From Bacteroidota bacterium (GTDB lineage Bacteria; Bacteroidota; Bacteroidia; Chitinophagales; Saprospiraceae): 37,501 nucleotides of DNA. Below the pieces are notes generated by a model that worked only from the letters and a program-made list of their open reading frames with translations, was not told the origin of the DNA and ran no database searches. Each line of letters starts with the position of its first letter. Within the stretch, counting starts at the first letter, position 1. The translations under genes and the position numbers were made by a program. This document shows positions 16,391-25,708 of this stretch, one piece after another. Location: assembly GCA_017857395.1 (NCBI GenBank), contig JAFMDF010000058.1:1-37501 (forward strand), given 5' to 3'.

Positions 16391-16951
16391 GTGAAAAAAT
16401 TACTATTACTATTACTCTTTATTAGCTACTCACTTTCCATCTTTGCCCAGAAGATAAAGTATTCTAAAGCTTTTTTGCAAAAATTAACGCAAACCGAAAT
16501 CGATATTTTTACGCCTACCGAAGGAAAATATAAAAGCATTCGCCCTTCCAAAAATGATTATCAACCAATTGATCACGTTATTTTCTCTAAACAAGAAGGT
16601 ATAGAAATTCGTTATGCTGTTATTCCTTATGAAGAAGATAAACTGACTACCCAAGTTCCGCATGTGGATTTTATGCGCGTAGTTACCTCCACAGCAACGA
16701 ATGAAGACGAAGAAGCATTGGTGAGTGTACATGCGATAGAAGATGCCGAACTAAAAGCACATTTTAATGCAGATTGGGGGAGTATGGCTTATTATCAACC
16801 AAAATCTAGATTTTCCAAATATAAACATTGCCGCTTATTAAGTCTTTATACAGAAGGGAAAGGAACCGTTTATGTCTTTTTTCTTTTTGATGAAGCGAGT
16901 CGTGCTTTGGATAATCGCTTACATTTACTTCAATTTCAAACGAAACTATAA
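16391..16951 (+). CDS. hypothetical secreted protein
   Basis: I place the start at GTG 16391, giving 186 residues that begin with a clean signal peptide (KKLLLLLLFISYSLSIFAQ). An in-frame TTG at 16340 would put a poor leader in front and lies inside the tgaaaat repeat. The mature protein is mixed alpha/beta with no motif I recognise (FTPTEGKYKSIRP, EIRYAVIPYEED, GKGTVYVFFLFDE). It is probably periplasmic. It precedes the carbonic anhydrase-like gene by 107 nt and may be co-transcribed with it. Confidence 0.75.
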   Translation: MKKLLLLLLFISYSLSIFAQKIKYSKAFLQKLTQTEIDIFTPTEGKYKSIRPSKNDYQPIDHVIFSKQEGIEIRYAVIPYEEDKLTTQVPHVDFMRVVTSTATNEDEEALVSVHAIEDAELKAHFNADWGSMAYYQPKSRFSKYKHCRLLSLYTEGKGTVYVFFLFDEASRALDNRLHLLQFQTKL

Positions 16952-17058
16952 TAATTTGAGAAGTTAGATGTTAGATTTTATTCGAAATTTATCTGACTTC
17001 TGACAGTTGTTGAAAATAACGGTCTGACTTCTCACCTCTTAAAATAAAAACCCTATAA

Positions 17059-17580
17059 ATGCCTATTATTAAACCTGTTAGAGGCTATAGTCCTCAATTT
17101 GGCGAGAATTGTTTTATCGCAGAAAATGCCACGATTGTTGGCGATGTTACTTGCGGTGCAGATTGTAGTTTCTGGTTCAATTCCGTTGTGCGTGGTGATG
17201 TAAATAGTATAAGAATCGGGAATAAAGTCAATATCCAAGACGGTGCAGTTATCCATTGCACTTACGAAAAAACAAAATCTATTATTGGTAATAATGTATC
17301 CATTGGTCATAATGCGATTGTGCATGGTTGTACGATTGCGGATAATGTACTCGTTGGAATGGGGTCGATTATTATGGATGATGCTAAGGTCGAATCCAAT
17401 GTATTAATTGCTGCGGGTGCAGTCGTTTTAGAAAGAGCACATTTGAAATCTGGTTTTATTTATGGCGGCGTGCCTGCTAAAAAGATTAAAGCTTTGACTA
17501 AGGAAAATTTCCAGCATTACATTGGTCGAATTGCAGATAATTATGTTTTGTATGCTAGTTGGTTTAAAGAGGAGGTTTAA
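17059..17580 (+). CDS. gamma-carbonic anhydrase family protein
   Basis: 173 residues forming a left-handed beta-helix built from hexapeptide repeats (for example ATIVGDVTCG, NSVVRGDVNSIRIG). Three histidines at the usual metal-ligand positions, H66, H84 and H89 (AVIHCTY and IGHNAIVHGC), are present, so a zinc or iron site at the trimer interface is likely. A short C-terminal helix follows GGVPAKKIK. Related proteins (YrdA, PaaY, CaiE) often lack strong carbonic anhydrase activity, so CO2 hydration is possible but not assured. It is cytoplasmic. Confidence 0.9.
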   Translation: MPIIKPVRGYSPQFGENCFIAENATIVGDVTCGADCSFWFNSVVRGDVNSIRIGNKVNIQDGAVIHCTYEKTKSIIGNNVSIGHNAIVHGCTIADNVLVGMGSIIMDDAKVESNVLIAAGAVVLERAHLKSGFIYGGVPAKKIKALTKENFQHYIGRIADNYVLYASWFKEEV

Positions 17581-17587
17581 CTTAGAC

Positions 17588-17613
17588 CTCCAAGTGTTTT
17601 CAAAACATTGGAG
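17588..17613 (+). terminator. possible hairpin after carbonic anhydrase gene
   Basis: ctccaagtgtttt and aaaacattggag are complementary apart from one bulged base, with almost no loop. It begins 8 nt after the stop. No good T-tract follows, so it is a weak terminator at best. Confidence 0.4.
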
Positions 17614-17662
17614 TGTCTATTTGAAGAACTTATTCTTTATTTCTTTACTTGCGGGCATAAAA

Positions 17663-17696
17663 AAATGGTAATTGATAATAAAATCAATCACCATTT
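17663..17696 (-). terminator. terminator of the Crp/Fnr gene
   Basis: 13-bp arms (17663-17675 and 17684-17696, one mismatch) with an 8-nt loop. On the minus strand the arm runs into TTTTTTT. It lies 70 nt past the Crp/Fnr gene stop. Confidence 0.75.
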
Positions 17697-17765
17697 GGAA
17701 ACTGCATTTAACAACTAAATTGTAAAAATTCTTGTTTGGGCATTTTTAAACACCCAAAATATCTT

Positions 17766-18446
17766 TTAAGCCAACTTGGCCATATCTCTTATTAAAATAC
17801 TATTTCGATTGAAATAGATTAAATTTGACTTTCTTAATTCATTTAAAACAGAAGTTACCGTTTGACGGGAAGTACCCGTTAGATTGGCAATATCTTGCTG
17901 TGTTAAAGAGTGTTTGAATAATCTTTCATAGCCTACTTGACGGCCTCTTGCTTCTGCATATTCTTTGATAAAATCAACGATTCTAGTTCTAGCATCTTTG
18001 AAAATCAAACCTTCTAATCTATTCTCTGCTTTCATCAATCTACTGCCCATCATTGATAAGACGTGGCTGCATAATTCAAAATTAGACTGCATTAAGCGTT
18101 TAAAATCCGATACTTTAAGGGATAAATAATGTACTTCATTATTCATCGCTTGAGCAAAATCTTGTCGAGTTTTTTCACCAATAATAGCTAGCTCTCCGAA
18201 CATCGCTAATGGATGTAATACCGCTTTAATGACTTCTTTCCCATCTGTTGAATGCGTGCCAATTTTAATACTACCTTTGGATAGGAAAAAAATATGATTA
18301 GATGTCTCGTCTGGCAAATAAATGAAACTATATTTTGGAACGACAAATTTTTCAGCCACGTTCTGTAATAGGTCTAATTCAACTTCATTTAATCCACTGA
18401 AAATTGGAAAATGCTCAAGAATAAATGTGCTGTTTTTAACTTTCAT
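17766..18446 (-). CDS. Crp/Fnr family transcriptional regulator
   Basis: 226 residues. The N-terminal cyclic-nucleotide-binding-like barrel (about 12-125) contains FGELAIIGEKTRQDFAQAM, close to the phosphate-binding cassette of CRP. There are no clustered cysteines, so an FNR-type iron-sulfur sensor is unlikely. A dimerisation helix follows, and then a CRP-type winged helix-turn-helix with LTQQDIANLTGTSRQTVTSVLNELRKSNLI (about 182-211), of the F-box recognition-helix type. The regulon is unknown; the neighbours (carbonic anhydrase-like, menD) are candidates but not evidence. The start is the ATG at 18446. Confidence 0.92.
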   Translation of the reverse strand: MKVKNSTFILEHFPIFSGLNEVELDLLQNVAEKFVVPKYSFIYLPDETSNHIFFLSKGSIKIGTHSTDGKEVIKAVLHPLAMFGELAIIGEKTRQDFAQAMNNEVHYLSLKVSDFKRLMQSNFELCSHVLSMMGSRLMKAENRLEGLIFKDARTRIVDFIKEYAEARGRQVGYERLFKHSLTQQDIANLTGTSRQTVTSVLNELRKSNLIYFNRNSILIRDMAKLA

Positions 18447-19015
18447 ACTTAATTTTTAATCGGATAAATTCGGGAATAATCCGGGTTTTGGATAAATTTT
18501 CTGGGTAAAAGTGTGTCGTTCATTGGGCTTACATAAGGATAGACACCATTTTATGTTACCCCCCCTATAGCTAAGTGAAAAAAATATTTTTATTTTAAGA
18601 TAGGACTTAATCTAGGTTGGATTTGGTTTATGGCGAAGTAGTTAAGCGTGTTAACTAAAGTGTGTCTCAAACAACACATTTTAGACCTGACAATAAAGAA
18701 AAAAGAAATTGCAAAACGAGAAGGACCTAATTTCAGTTTTGAAGCCTATCAAAAAGAGGTCGTAACAGGTTTAATGGCTGGTCTTCAACTTTTCTTATCA
18801 CTACAACGAAAATGATATAGTTGGAATACGAAAATTTTGGGTTGACCAGACGTTCTACGAAAACTTACTGAAGTTCATGGCGAATGTTTTTCTAAGCATT
18901 TAGCTTATATTTTTTAACTTTTCATTATTATTTTTAAAAAGGGACACAATTAAGTGAACATTCTCTTAGGTTAGACGTCTACCTAATATTAAACTCGATA
19001 TCTGACACTTCTTCC
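18447..19015. other. intergenic region before menD
   Basis: 569 nt with no intact gene. It should contain promoters for the Crp/Fnr gene (-) and menD (+), but I found no strong TAnnTTTG box. A C7 run lies near 18562. The middle holds the coding-like relic listed separately. Confidence 0.55.
18660..18815 (+). pseudogene. coding-like relic, possibly a transposase N-terminus
   Basis: A frame open from GTG 18660 to TGA 18813-18815 encodes about 51 residues including IAKREGPNFSFEAYQKEVVT and GLMAGLQLF. The F-E-x-Y-Q-K-E-V-V-x-G-L-x-x-G pattern recalls the start of IS256-type transposases (a helix, then Gly-Leu, before the GxDG motif). The expected continuation is missing. A second coding-like run in another frame follows up to about 18903. 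This is tentative; it may simply be unrelated degenerate sequence. Confidence 0.3.
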
Positions 19016-20821
19016 ATGCTTTCAAATAAGCCTCATATTCGTAACTTAGTAGAAATTTGCGCTCAAAAAGGCATCGAACAAGTTATTATTTCTCCAGGTT
19101 CTAGGAACGCTCCCCTTGTTATTTCTTTTGGCGAACATCCTGCATTTAATTGTTTGAGTATTCCAGACGAACGAGTGGCCGGATTTTTTGCTCTAGGCAT
19201 AGCCCAACAAACTCGTAAACCTGTTATTATTACCTGTACTTCGGGTACGGCTTCTTTGAATTTTGCTCCTGCCATTGCCGAAGCTTTTTATCAAAAAATA
19301 CCTTTATTAATTTTAACCGCTGACCGTCCTGTAGAATGGATTCATCAAGGAGAAGGACAATCTATTGCGCAACGAAATGTCTTTGCCAATTATGTCAAGC
19401 GCAGCTATGAGTTGCCACAAGAGGCCAATGATAAAGATGGTTTATGGAGTGCCAATCGGATTATTTGTGAGGCCATCGACCAGACAATGGAAGGAAGTGG
19501 TGGGCCTGTTCATATCAATATTCCTTTTCGAGAGCCTTTATATGATACTAGGGATTATTCGGATGTGTCTTTACCTAAAATTATTGAGACGGTCGCTTTT
19601 GACAAAGTATTACCCAAAGCAGTACTAAAAAAAATGGTAGCTACTTGGCAGCAATCGAATAAAAAAATGGTTTTAGGTGGATTATTACCATTAGAAAAGA
19701 AACCATCACCTAGGTTAAATAAGGTATTAAAAAAAATTAGTCAAGATACTGCTGTTGCCGTTTTACCAGAAATTACGGCCAATCTTTTCTATAAAAAATT
19801 TGTATCCGATTTTGATAGTGTGTTAAGTACGGTTTCGGAAAAGGAAAACAAGTCCTTTCAACCAGATTTATTGATTACCATTGGCGGGTCTTTTATTTCT
19901 AAGCGGATTAAATTGTGGTTACGAAAACATCCACCAAAAGCACATTGGCATATTGAAGAAATTGATTATCATATTGATACTTTTCAGGGTTTGACGAAAA
20001 CGATTAATATGAAGCCTCTTGCTTTTTTTGAGCAGTTGCTAAGCCGCTTAGCTTCTCCCCCTTTGGAGGGGGGGAGGGGGAGGGAAAATAAGAATACATC
20101 CACCCCCCAGCCCCAGTCCCCGCCAGCGGGGGAGAAATCCATCGGGATGAAAGTGTCAGATACTCGCACAGCTTATCAGACTACTTGGAAAAATAAAGTA
20201 AAGATCGTTGAAAAAAGAAAGCATAAATACTTAAATAAAATTGGTTGGTCAGACTTACTAGCCTTCAAAATCATTTTACCAGTATTACCCAAAAATACCA
20301 ATTTACATTTAGCCAATAGTACGCCCGTTCGGTATGGCCAATTATTTAAAACAAGAAAAGATATTATATATAATGCTAATAGGGGAGTGGCGGGCATAGA
20401 TGGTTCTACTTCAACTGCAACGGGTGCTGCTTATATTACGCAACAACTAACAACGATTATCACAGGCGATATTTCCTTTTTTTATGATTCTAACGCTTTC
20501 TGGCAACATCATTTATCGCCTAATTTACGGGTAATTTTAATCAATAATGGCGGTGGAAATATCTTTCGATTTATCAAAGGACCAGATACTACTGCTCAAT
20601 TAGCCGATTATTTTGAAGCGCAACAGGAACGAAGTGTGGAATATATTGCCAAAACATATAATTTAAACTATTTTGTGGCGGAAAATGAAACTACTTTAAA
20701 AAAGGCATTAATTCCTTTTTACAAACAATCTAAAAATAATCGACCTGCTATTTTGGAGATAAAGACACCTAATGTGGAAAGTGCAGAGATTTGGCGAGCC
20801 TATTATCAATATTTAATTTAA
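19016..20821 (+). CDS. menD: SEPHCHC synthase (menaquinone biosynthesis), with in-frame insertion
   Basis: MenD joins 2-oxoglutarate to isochorismate, using thiamine diphosphate, as the first committed step to menaquinone. The N-terminal pyrimidine domain shows VIISPGSRNAPL, CTSGTASLNFAPAIAEA and LTADRP. The C-terminal pyrophosphate domain shows GIDGSTSTATGAA and the ThDP/Mg motif GDISFFYDSNAFW. At 601 residues it is somewhat longer than usual. Residues about 346-374 (ASPPLEGGRGRENK and on) come from a GC-rich palindromic insertion, described separately, that keeps the frame and sits between the middle and C-terminal domains. The phosphotransferase gene follows 18 nt later. Confidence 0.95.
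   Translation: MLSNKPHIRNLVEICAQKGIEQVIISPGSRNAPLVISFGEHPAFNCLSIPDERVAGFFALGIAQQTRKPVIITCTSGTASLNFAPAIAEAFYQKIPLLILTADRPVEWIHQGEGQSIAQRNVFANYVKRSYELPQEANDKDGLWSANRIICEAIDQTMEGSGGPVHINIPFREPLYDTRDYSDVSLPKIIETVAFDKVLPKAVLKKMVATWQQSNKKMVLGGLLPLEKKPSPRLNKVLKKISQDTAVAVLPEITANLFYKKFVSDFDSVLSTVSEKENKSFQPDLLITIGGSFISKRIKLWLRKHPPKAHWHIEEIDYHIDTFQGLTKTINMKPLAFFEQLLSRLASPPLEGGRGRENKNTSTPQPQSPPAGEKSIGMKVSDTRTAYQTTWKNKVKIVEKRKHKYLNKIGWSDLLAFKIILPVLPKNTNLHLANSTPVRYGQLFKTRKDIIYNANRGVAGIDGSTSTATGAAYITQQLTTIITGDISFFYDSNAFWQHHLSPNLRVILINNGGGNIFRFIKGPDTTAQLADYFEAQQERSVEYIAKTYNLNYFVAENETTLKKALIPFYKQSKNNRPAILEIKTPNVESAEIWRAYYQYLI
20053..20136. mobile_element. GC-rich palindromic element inside menD
   Basis: 84 bp bounded by a 9-bp inverted repeat (ttctccccc at 20053-20061, gggggagaa at 20128-20136). 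The interior has G-runs opposite C-runs and a small hairpin (ccccg-ccag-cgggg). Its composition is totally unlike the AT-rich gene around it. Its length is a multiple of three and it contains no stop, so menD stays open. Similar CCCCCTTTGGAGGGGG-type palindromes occur, from memory, as intergenic repeats in Bacteroidota. Confidence 0.75.
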
Positions 20822-20839
20822 AGCAAATAAACGAAAAAG

Positions 20840-21922
20840 ATGTCCAAAAACTGGAAAGATAAAGCAGTTGCTGTCAGAGAAGGAGAAGGATTAGACGAAG
20901 CGGCTTTGAAAGCTTATTTAAGCAAACATTTACCTCAATATACAGGAGACTTATCCATTAGCCAATTTCCTGGTGGCGCTTCCAATTTGACTTATGCCGT
21001 AAATATAGGAGACACAAGATTGGTTTTACGTCGCCCACCTTTTGGCCCAAAAATCAAGTCGGCACACGATATGTCTAGGGAATATAAATTATTCACTAAA
21101 CTAATTGATTCTTATAATAAAGTACCTAGGGCTTTATTATTCTGTGAAGATGAATCCATCATTGGTCGTGAGTTTTATATCATGGAGCGAGTTGAAGGGG
21201 TCATTTTGCGTTCAAAGATGCCAAAAGAAATGCATCCTGAACCAACCGTAATGAGAGGTATTGCTAATTCTCTAGTAGAGACCTTGGTAGATTTGCATAA
21301 AGTGGATTATGATGCAGCAGGTTTAGGAGATTTGGGTCGCCCTGCGGGTTATAATGAGCGACAAGTCAGAGGTTGGACGAAACGCTATTTTAATGCAAAA
21401 ACAGATGAAGTTCCAGAAATAGAAAAGGTCAGTGAATGGTTAGCCGAGAACTTATTACCCGAATCAGATAGCTGTTTAATTCATAATGATTATAAGTATG
21501 ATAATGTGGTTTTGGATAGTGACGATTGGACAAAAATCATTGCCATTTTGGATTGGGAAATGTGTACTTTAGGAGATCCACTCATGGATTTAGGTACAAC
21601 ACTTTGTTATTGGACTAACCCTAATGACCCTGATTGGATTAAGGAAATTGCACTCAGTCCAACTACTTTACCTGGGAATCCAACTAGAAGTGAAATTGCG
21701 GAAATTTATGCGAAAGCAAGTGGCCGAGATTTAAGTAATATCGTTTATTATTATGTCTTTGGTTTGTTTAAAATTGCGGTAGTCGTGCAGCAGATTTATA
21801 AGCGGTATAAAACGGGGCATTCTACCAATCCTAAATTTGCGCACATGAATCATGCGGTGAAAGGATTAAGTGTGATGGCTTGGCAGGCGGTGCAGAAGAA
21901 TCGAATAGAGGATTTGTTTTAA
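20840..21922 (+). CDS. phosphotransferase family protein (APH/ACAD10-like)
   Basis: 360 residues with the aminoglycoside-phosphotransferase/choline-kinase fold. The ATP loop is FPGGASNLTYAVNIG; the Brenner-type catalytic motif is LIHNDYKYDNVVLD (HxDxxxxN); and the metal-binding aspartate is in AILDWEMCTLGDPLMDLG. The sequence is closest to the kinase-like domain of ACAD10/11 proteins and bacterial relatives that act on hydroxyacyl substrates, rather than to antibiotic-resistance enzymes. It is 18 nt after menD and so very probably co-transcribed, although no role in menaquinone synthesis is known. Confidence 0.88.
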   Translation: MSKNWKDKAVAVREGEGLDEAALKAYLSKHLPQYTGDLSISQFPGGASNLTYAVNIGDTRLVLRRPPFGPKIKSAHDMSREYKLFTKLIDSYNKVPRALLFCEDESIIGREFYIMERVEGVILRSKMPKEMHPEPTVMRGIANSLVETLVDLHKVDYDAAGLGDLGRPAGYNERQVRGWTKRYFNAKTDEVPEIEKVSEWLAENLLPESDSCLIHNDYKYDNVVLDSDDWTKIIAILDWEMCTLGDPLMDLGTTLCYWTNPNDPDWIKEIALSPTTLPGNPTRSEIAEIYAKASGRDLSNIVYYYVFGLFKIAVVVQQIYKRYKTGHSTNPKFAHMNHAVKGLSVMAWQAVQKNRIEDLF

Positions 21923-21928
21923 ATATTA

Positions 21929-21993
21929 AATAAATATTGGGCATAAAAAAAGCAGATTTAAAAAACCTGCTTTTTTTATGCCCAGTATTTATT
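21929..21993. terminator. 27-bp-stem bidirectional terminator
   Basis: Arms at 21929-21955 and 21967-21993 are complementary over 27 bp with one wobble, around an 11-nt loop. A T7 run is inside each arm. It starts 7 nt after the phosphotransferase stop and overlaps the stop codon of the convergent gene, so it ends both transcripts. Confidence 0.9.
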
Positions 21994-24900
21994 AACTCTC
22001 CTCTTCCTCCAAACTAACCAAAAAAGCCACTAAATCCCGTATCTGCTGCTTATTCAAAATATCCTTCACCCCTGGCATACTAGAAGGAATATCTTCTCTA
22101 GCTTCAATTTGACTTTTAGCAATTGTTTGCAAATCTTCTTTGCCAATTTTTAATTTGATGTCCGTCTCTGTTTCTTCCATAACGATTCCCCCTGTATTAG
22201 TACCATCTTTCAATGTCAATATTACGACCCCATATCCGGGCGAATATTTGGCACTTGGTTCAATAATAGACTCTAGTAATTCTTTCGGCGTTCGCTTAGA
22301 GCCAATACCTGCTAAAACAGGGCCTGCATCGCCACCCCATTCAAATATTGCGTGACATCGCACACATTGTGCCGCTTCATTTCTATAGAAAATATTTTGT
22401 CCTCTTCTTTTGTCACCACCCGCTAAAGTTTCCGCATAAGCTGTTAATGGGTCATTTTTTACTTTTATCTTTTGATAATTCGTTATTTTACTAGTTAAGA
22501 CAGCCGAGCCATTAGCTTCCGCTGCTTCTAATATATCCAATTGAATTTCGGGTGCTGCTTTTCCTGTACTTAAGAGCGTTACTTGCTCTAAGAGTACCTT
22601 TACCGCTCCTGCTCCTTTCAATTTACCTAAAGCAGCTAAAGTCGCTTGCTTTTCTACCATTGTTCCTTTTTGTAGGATATTGGTAAAAAGGTCAACCGCA
22701 CTTTCTTCTGGTAAATCTGCTTCTGCTAACATGCCCAAAGCTGTACTTCTAACGGTTTTAGATTCATCCGCTAAAGCCATTTCTATAGCGCTTGCCATTT
22801 TAGGAAATTGTATTTTGGATAAAGCAGTTAGTGCTGCTTTTCGTACTTCATCGGCTGGTGCTTTTTGCAATAAATCAAATAAAGTCGTTGCTGCAGCACT
22901 TACTTTTAATTCACTCGCCACTTTCATGGCTGCTATTTGTACCGCTTCATTATTTTCTGTTAGTAAGTTATTTAAAGTAGGTTGAATTGCTGCCATTGCT
23001 GGCTCAGCATCTCTTTCAATTGGCCCTCTATAGCGCCCATCTACTCGGTCTAGTACCGATGGTTTTGCCCAACCACTTAGTGTCGCCAATGCTTCTGCTC
23101 GCATAGCAGCGGGCGCATCTTTTTGATTGGCATATTCGGCTAATAAAGCAATGTTTTCTGCTTTACCGACTCTTAAATTCGCATTAATGGCTCTTCTTAA
23201 AAGAGGTTCCCCCGTAAATCTTTTTTCTTTTAAAATCATCGCTAATGCAGGCAAAGCAGCTTCTATAGAATAATCGTCATTAATCGCTCTAGCTGCTTCG
23301 GTAACAATATATTCATCCTGGTCTTTTAAAAATTCGGCAACAGCAGGGTCTTTCATTCTACGTAAAGCAACGACTGCCGCAATTCTCAAAGCTCTATTAG
23401 GGCTATTCTTTAAAGCAATAATCGGAGCAGCCTCTCCAATTCTAGCCAATGCTAGTACGCCTGCATGGCGCAACCAAGCATCTTCATCATTGTTCTTTTT
23501 TAACATCGCAATAATGGGTTCAATGCCTTTTTTCTCCGCCGTTCTACCCAATGCTTCAGCTGCGAAAAATTGTACTCTTAAGGAAGGAGAATATTTCAAT
23601 AAAGGTACTAAAAAATCACCTGCTCCTTTTAAACGAACATCCCCAATCATTTTAGCTGCTTGTGCTTGAATTTCGGGGTCTTTATCACCTGACAATATGT
23701 TTAAAATATCTCCGTATTTAGCATCTTTTCTAGTCAATTGAGCAATTCCCCAAACCCCATGAATTCTGGCTAATTGAGGATTTTGCCCATTAGATGCAGT
23801 CGCTAATAACTGTTTAAAGCCATCTTCCCCTCTTTTTACTAATTCAAATTGTGCTTTCTGTCGAACCCGCATATCGGCATAACCCAATAATTCGCCTAGT
23901 TTTGCGATGGACTTTTTGCTGAAATCAGATTGTACTAATGTTTTAGTTTGAGCACGCAAAGGATGTTTTAGTGCATTCGGAACATCTAATTTCCAAATCC
24001 GTCCTTCATTTTTCACACCCCAGCCATCAATCCAATCTGCAAAATATAGCGCACCATCTGGACCAAAATCTAATCCTGTTGGTAACACCCCACTCACGAT
24101 TTCTTTAGTGGTTTCCATTTCAAAAGAAGCCCCTTTCGGTTTTAAAGTAAAAGCATGTAAAGGTGAATTGGCAGGTGTTCCTCTAAATTCTGCAATAAAA
24201 AAATGATTGGTCCATTGCTCACCCAAGGCAGTTCCTGGATTATAAATCATTCCTGTCGGGCCATTCACGTAATTCGTAATGGGTGGCGTGATATAAGCAG
24301 CTTGTCCTTCCCATCTAGGAATATTTAATTTTTCATCCATCCAGACTTTATATAAATTATTATCTGGGTCGGTATATTTTCCAAATTGCCAATTCGTTCG
24401 CCATCCACCATCCGAACCATTTGTGACATATACCAATCTTTCTCTTTCGCCTTGATGGTCGCCGTCATTATCTTCGGTGATTAAATTACCAAATTGGTCA
24501 AACACAAATTCGTGGGTATTTCGTAATCCTCTGGCAAATACTTCAAAATTACTTCCATCAGGGTCACATCGTACAATCACCCCTTGATTCGGATATTTCC
24601 AATTTTTGCCTTCTTTATCCACTACATTCATCCCAATATCACCAATACCCCACCAAATCCGACCTTGTGGGCCTACTTTTACGCCTGACATCCCATGTGC
24701 GCCAAATCCAATATGCACCGCCCAACCGTGACTAATGGACTCTTTTTTATCTGCAATGCCATCACCATCGGTATCCGTTGTTCGCCATAAATCAGGCCCT
24801 ACAGCAATAAATACATCCCCATCATGTTCTTCTACCCCATTCGCTAAATCAGAAATTTCTTCGTGAAAATCTTCGATGTATAATTTTGCTTGGTCTGCTA

Positions 24901-25435
24901 ATCCGTCTCCATCCGCATCTTCTACTCGCCAAACCGTCTCTTTCTCTACCAATAAATCTTTCCAATCATGCGACCCATCTTCATTCATATCATTGACAAT
25001 AGATTTATTTTTTTCGCTATTTTCTGGCGCTAATTCTTTTCTTAAAAAAGCACGACGGTCTTCTACATGTTCCCAAGAAATAGATTGCGTCATCCAATCT
25101 CGATGCCCTCGAATATCAAATTCGGAGTTTTCTAAACGAACGGCATTGGTATAATAAATACCGCCTCTATCGTCCATACTAATGGCAATAGGATCTGTCA
25201 CCAAAGAATCGGATGCCCATAAACTCAACTCTAATCCTTCTGCTACTTTTACCGCTACTTCTTGTTTGATTTTTTCAGCGAGTTCAGCTGCTTTGGATGG
25301 ATTTATTTTGATTATTTTTTCTGGATAGACTAATTTTTCTGTTTCTTTTTGGGCACTATTGCAGCAGTAAAAAGAAAATAAAATAGTTGTAATAACTAAT
25401 AATAAAGACCAATGCGTTAGGTGCGTATTTTTCAT
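21992..25435 (-). CDS. membrane-bound dehydrogenase-like lipoprotein: propeller, HEAT repeats, cytochrome c
   Basis: 1147 residues. A lipoprotein-type signal peptide ends at Cys24/25 (FSFYCCNS). Residues about 60-480 are a beta-propeller of the PVC-type membrane-bound dehydrogenase family, with calcium-like loops (DADGDGLADQ, DTDGDGIADK), VGPQGRIWWGIGD, FARGLRNTHEF and PTGLDFGPDGALYFADW. Residues about 500-950 are HEAT-like helical repeats. The C-terminal part (about 1005-1147) is a c-type cytochrome domain with CVRCH near residue 1027 and a distal Met candidate in SSMPGVKD. Such proteins are thought to oxidise sugars or similar substrates and pass electrons to the heme. It is a periplasmic or surface lipoprotein; the substrate is unknown. 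Confidence 0.9.
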   Translation of the reverse strand: MKNTHLTHWSLLLVITTILFSFYCCNSAQKETEKLVYPEKIIKINPSKAAELAEKIKQEVAVKVAEGLELSLWASDSLVTDPIAISMDDRGGIYYTNAVRLENSEFDIRGHRDWMTQSISWEHVEDRRAFLRKELAPENSEKNKSIVNDMNEDGSHDWKDLLVEKETVWRVEDADGDGLADQAKLYIEDFHEEISDLANGVEEHDGDVFIAVGPDLWRTTDTDGDGIADKKESISHGWAVHIGFGAHGMSGVKVGPQGRIWWGIGDIGMNVVDKEGKNWKYPNQGVIVRCDPDGSNFEVFARGLRNTHEFVFDQFGNLITEDNDGDHQGERERLVYVTNGSDGGWRTNWQFGKYTDPDNNLYKVWMDEKLNIPRWEGQAAYITPPITNYVNGPTGMIYNPGTALGEQWTNHFFIAEFRGTPANSPLHAFTLKPKGASFEMETTKEIVSGVLPTGLDFGPDGALYFADWIDGWGVKNEGRIWKLDVPNALKHPLRAQTKTLVQSDFSKKSIAKLGELLGYADMRVRQKAQFELVKRGEDGFKQLLATASNGQNPQLARIHGVWGIAQLTRKDAKYGDILNILSGDKDPEIQAQAAKMIGDVRLKGAGDFLVPLLKYSPSLRVQFFAAEALGRTAEKKGIEPIIAMLKKNNDEDAWLRHAGVLALARIGEAAPIIALKNSPNRALRIAAVVALRRMKDPAVAEFLKDQDEYIVTEAARAINDDYSIEAALPALAMILKEKRFTGEPLLRRAINANLRVGKAENIALLAEYANQKDAPAAMRAEALATLSGWAKPSVLDRVDGRYRGPIERDAEPAMAAIQPTLNNLLTENNEAVQIAAMKVASELKVSAAATTLFDLLQKAPADEVRKAALTALSKIQFPKMASAIEMALADESKTVRSTALGMLAEADLPEESAVDLFTNILQKGTMVEKQATLAALGKLKGAGAVKVLLEQVTLLSTGKAAPEIQLDILEAAEANGSAVLTSKITNYQKIKVKNDPLTAYAETLAGGDKRRGQNIFYRNEAAQCVRCHAIFEWGGDAGPVLAGIGSKRTPKELLESIIEPSAKYSPGYGVVILTLKDGTNTGGIVMEETETDIKLKIGKEDLQTIAKSQIEAREDIPSSMPGVKDILNKQQIRDLVAFLVSLEEEES

Positions 25436-25565
25436 TTTTTATGCCATTCGTTTTGAAAAGGCACTAAGATAATTGGTTTAACTTAGAAAAGAATATTTTA
25501 TGGGAAGAAATGGAAGGATTTAATATTAGTGGTAGGGAAAAAATGATTTGGATTAAGGGAAATAA

Positions 25566-25605
25566 AAAACGGCTTATCTTGAAATAATTCAAAATAAGCC
25601 GTTTT
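25566..25605 (-). terminator. terminator of the peroxidase gene
   Basis: 12-bp arms aaaacggcttat (25566-25577) and ataagccgtttt (25594-25605), with an inner ttgaa/ttcaa stem. On the minus strand it is followed by a T-rich tract. It lies about 100 nt past the peroxidase stop. Confidence 0.8.
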
Positions 25606-25708
25606 ATGTTTATCAGAAGTCTTGATTTGTTAAATTTTCAGAATTTAGTAAATCTCAATTTTATCGAAATAAATTTACTAAATCTTCAAGATTAAGCACA
25701 TTAGAAGC

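Noticed and set aside
20840-21922. Aminoglycoside resistance gene
   Set aside because: The fold is shared, but the sequence pattern is nearer to the ACAD10-like branch and the gene is linked to menD, not to a resistance context.
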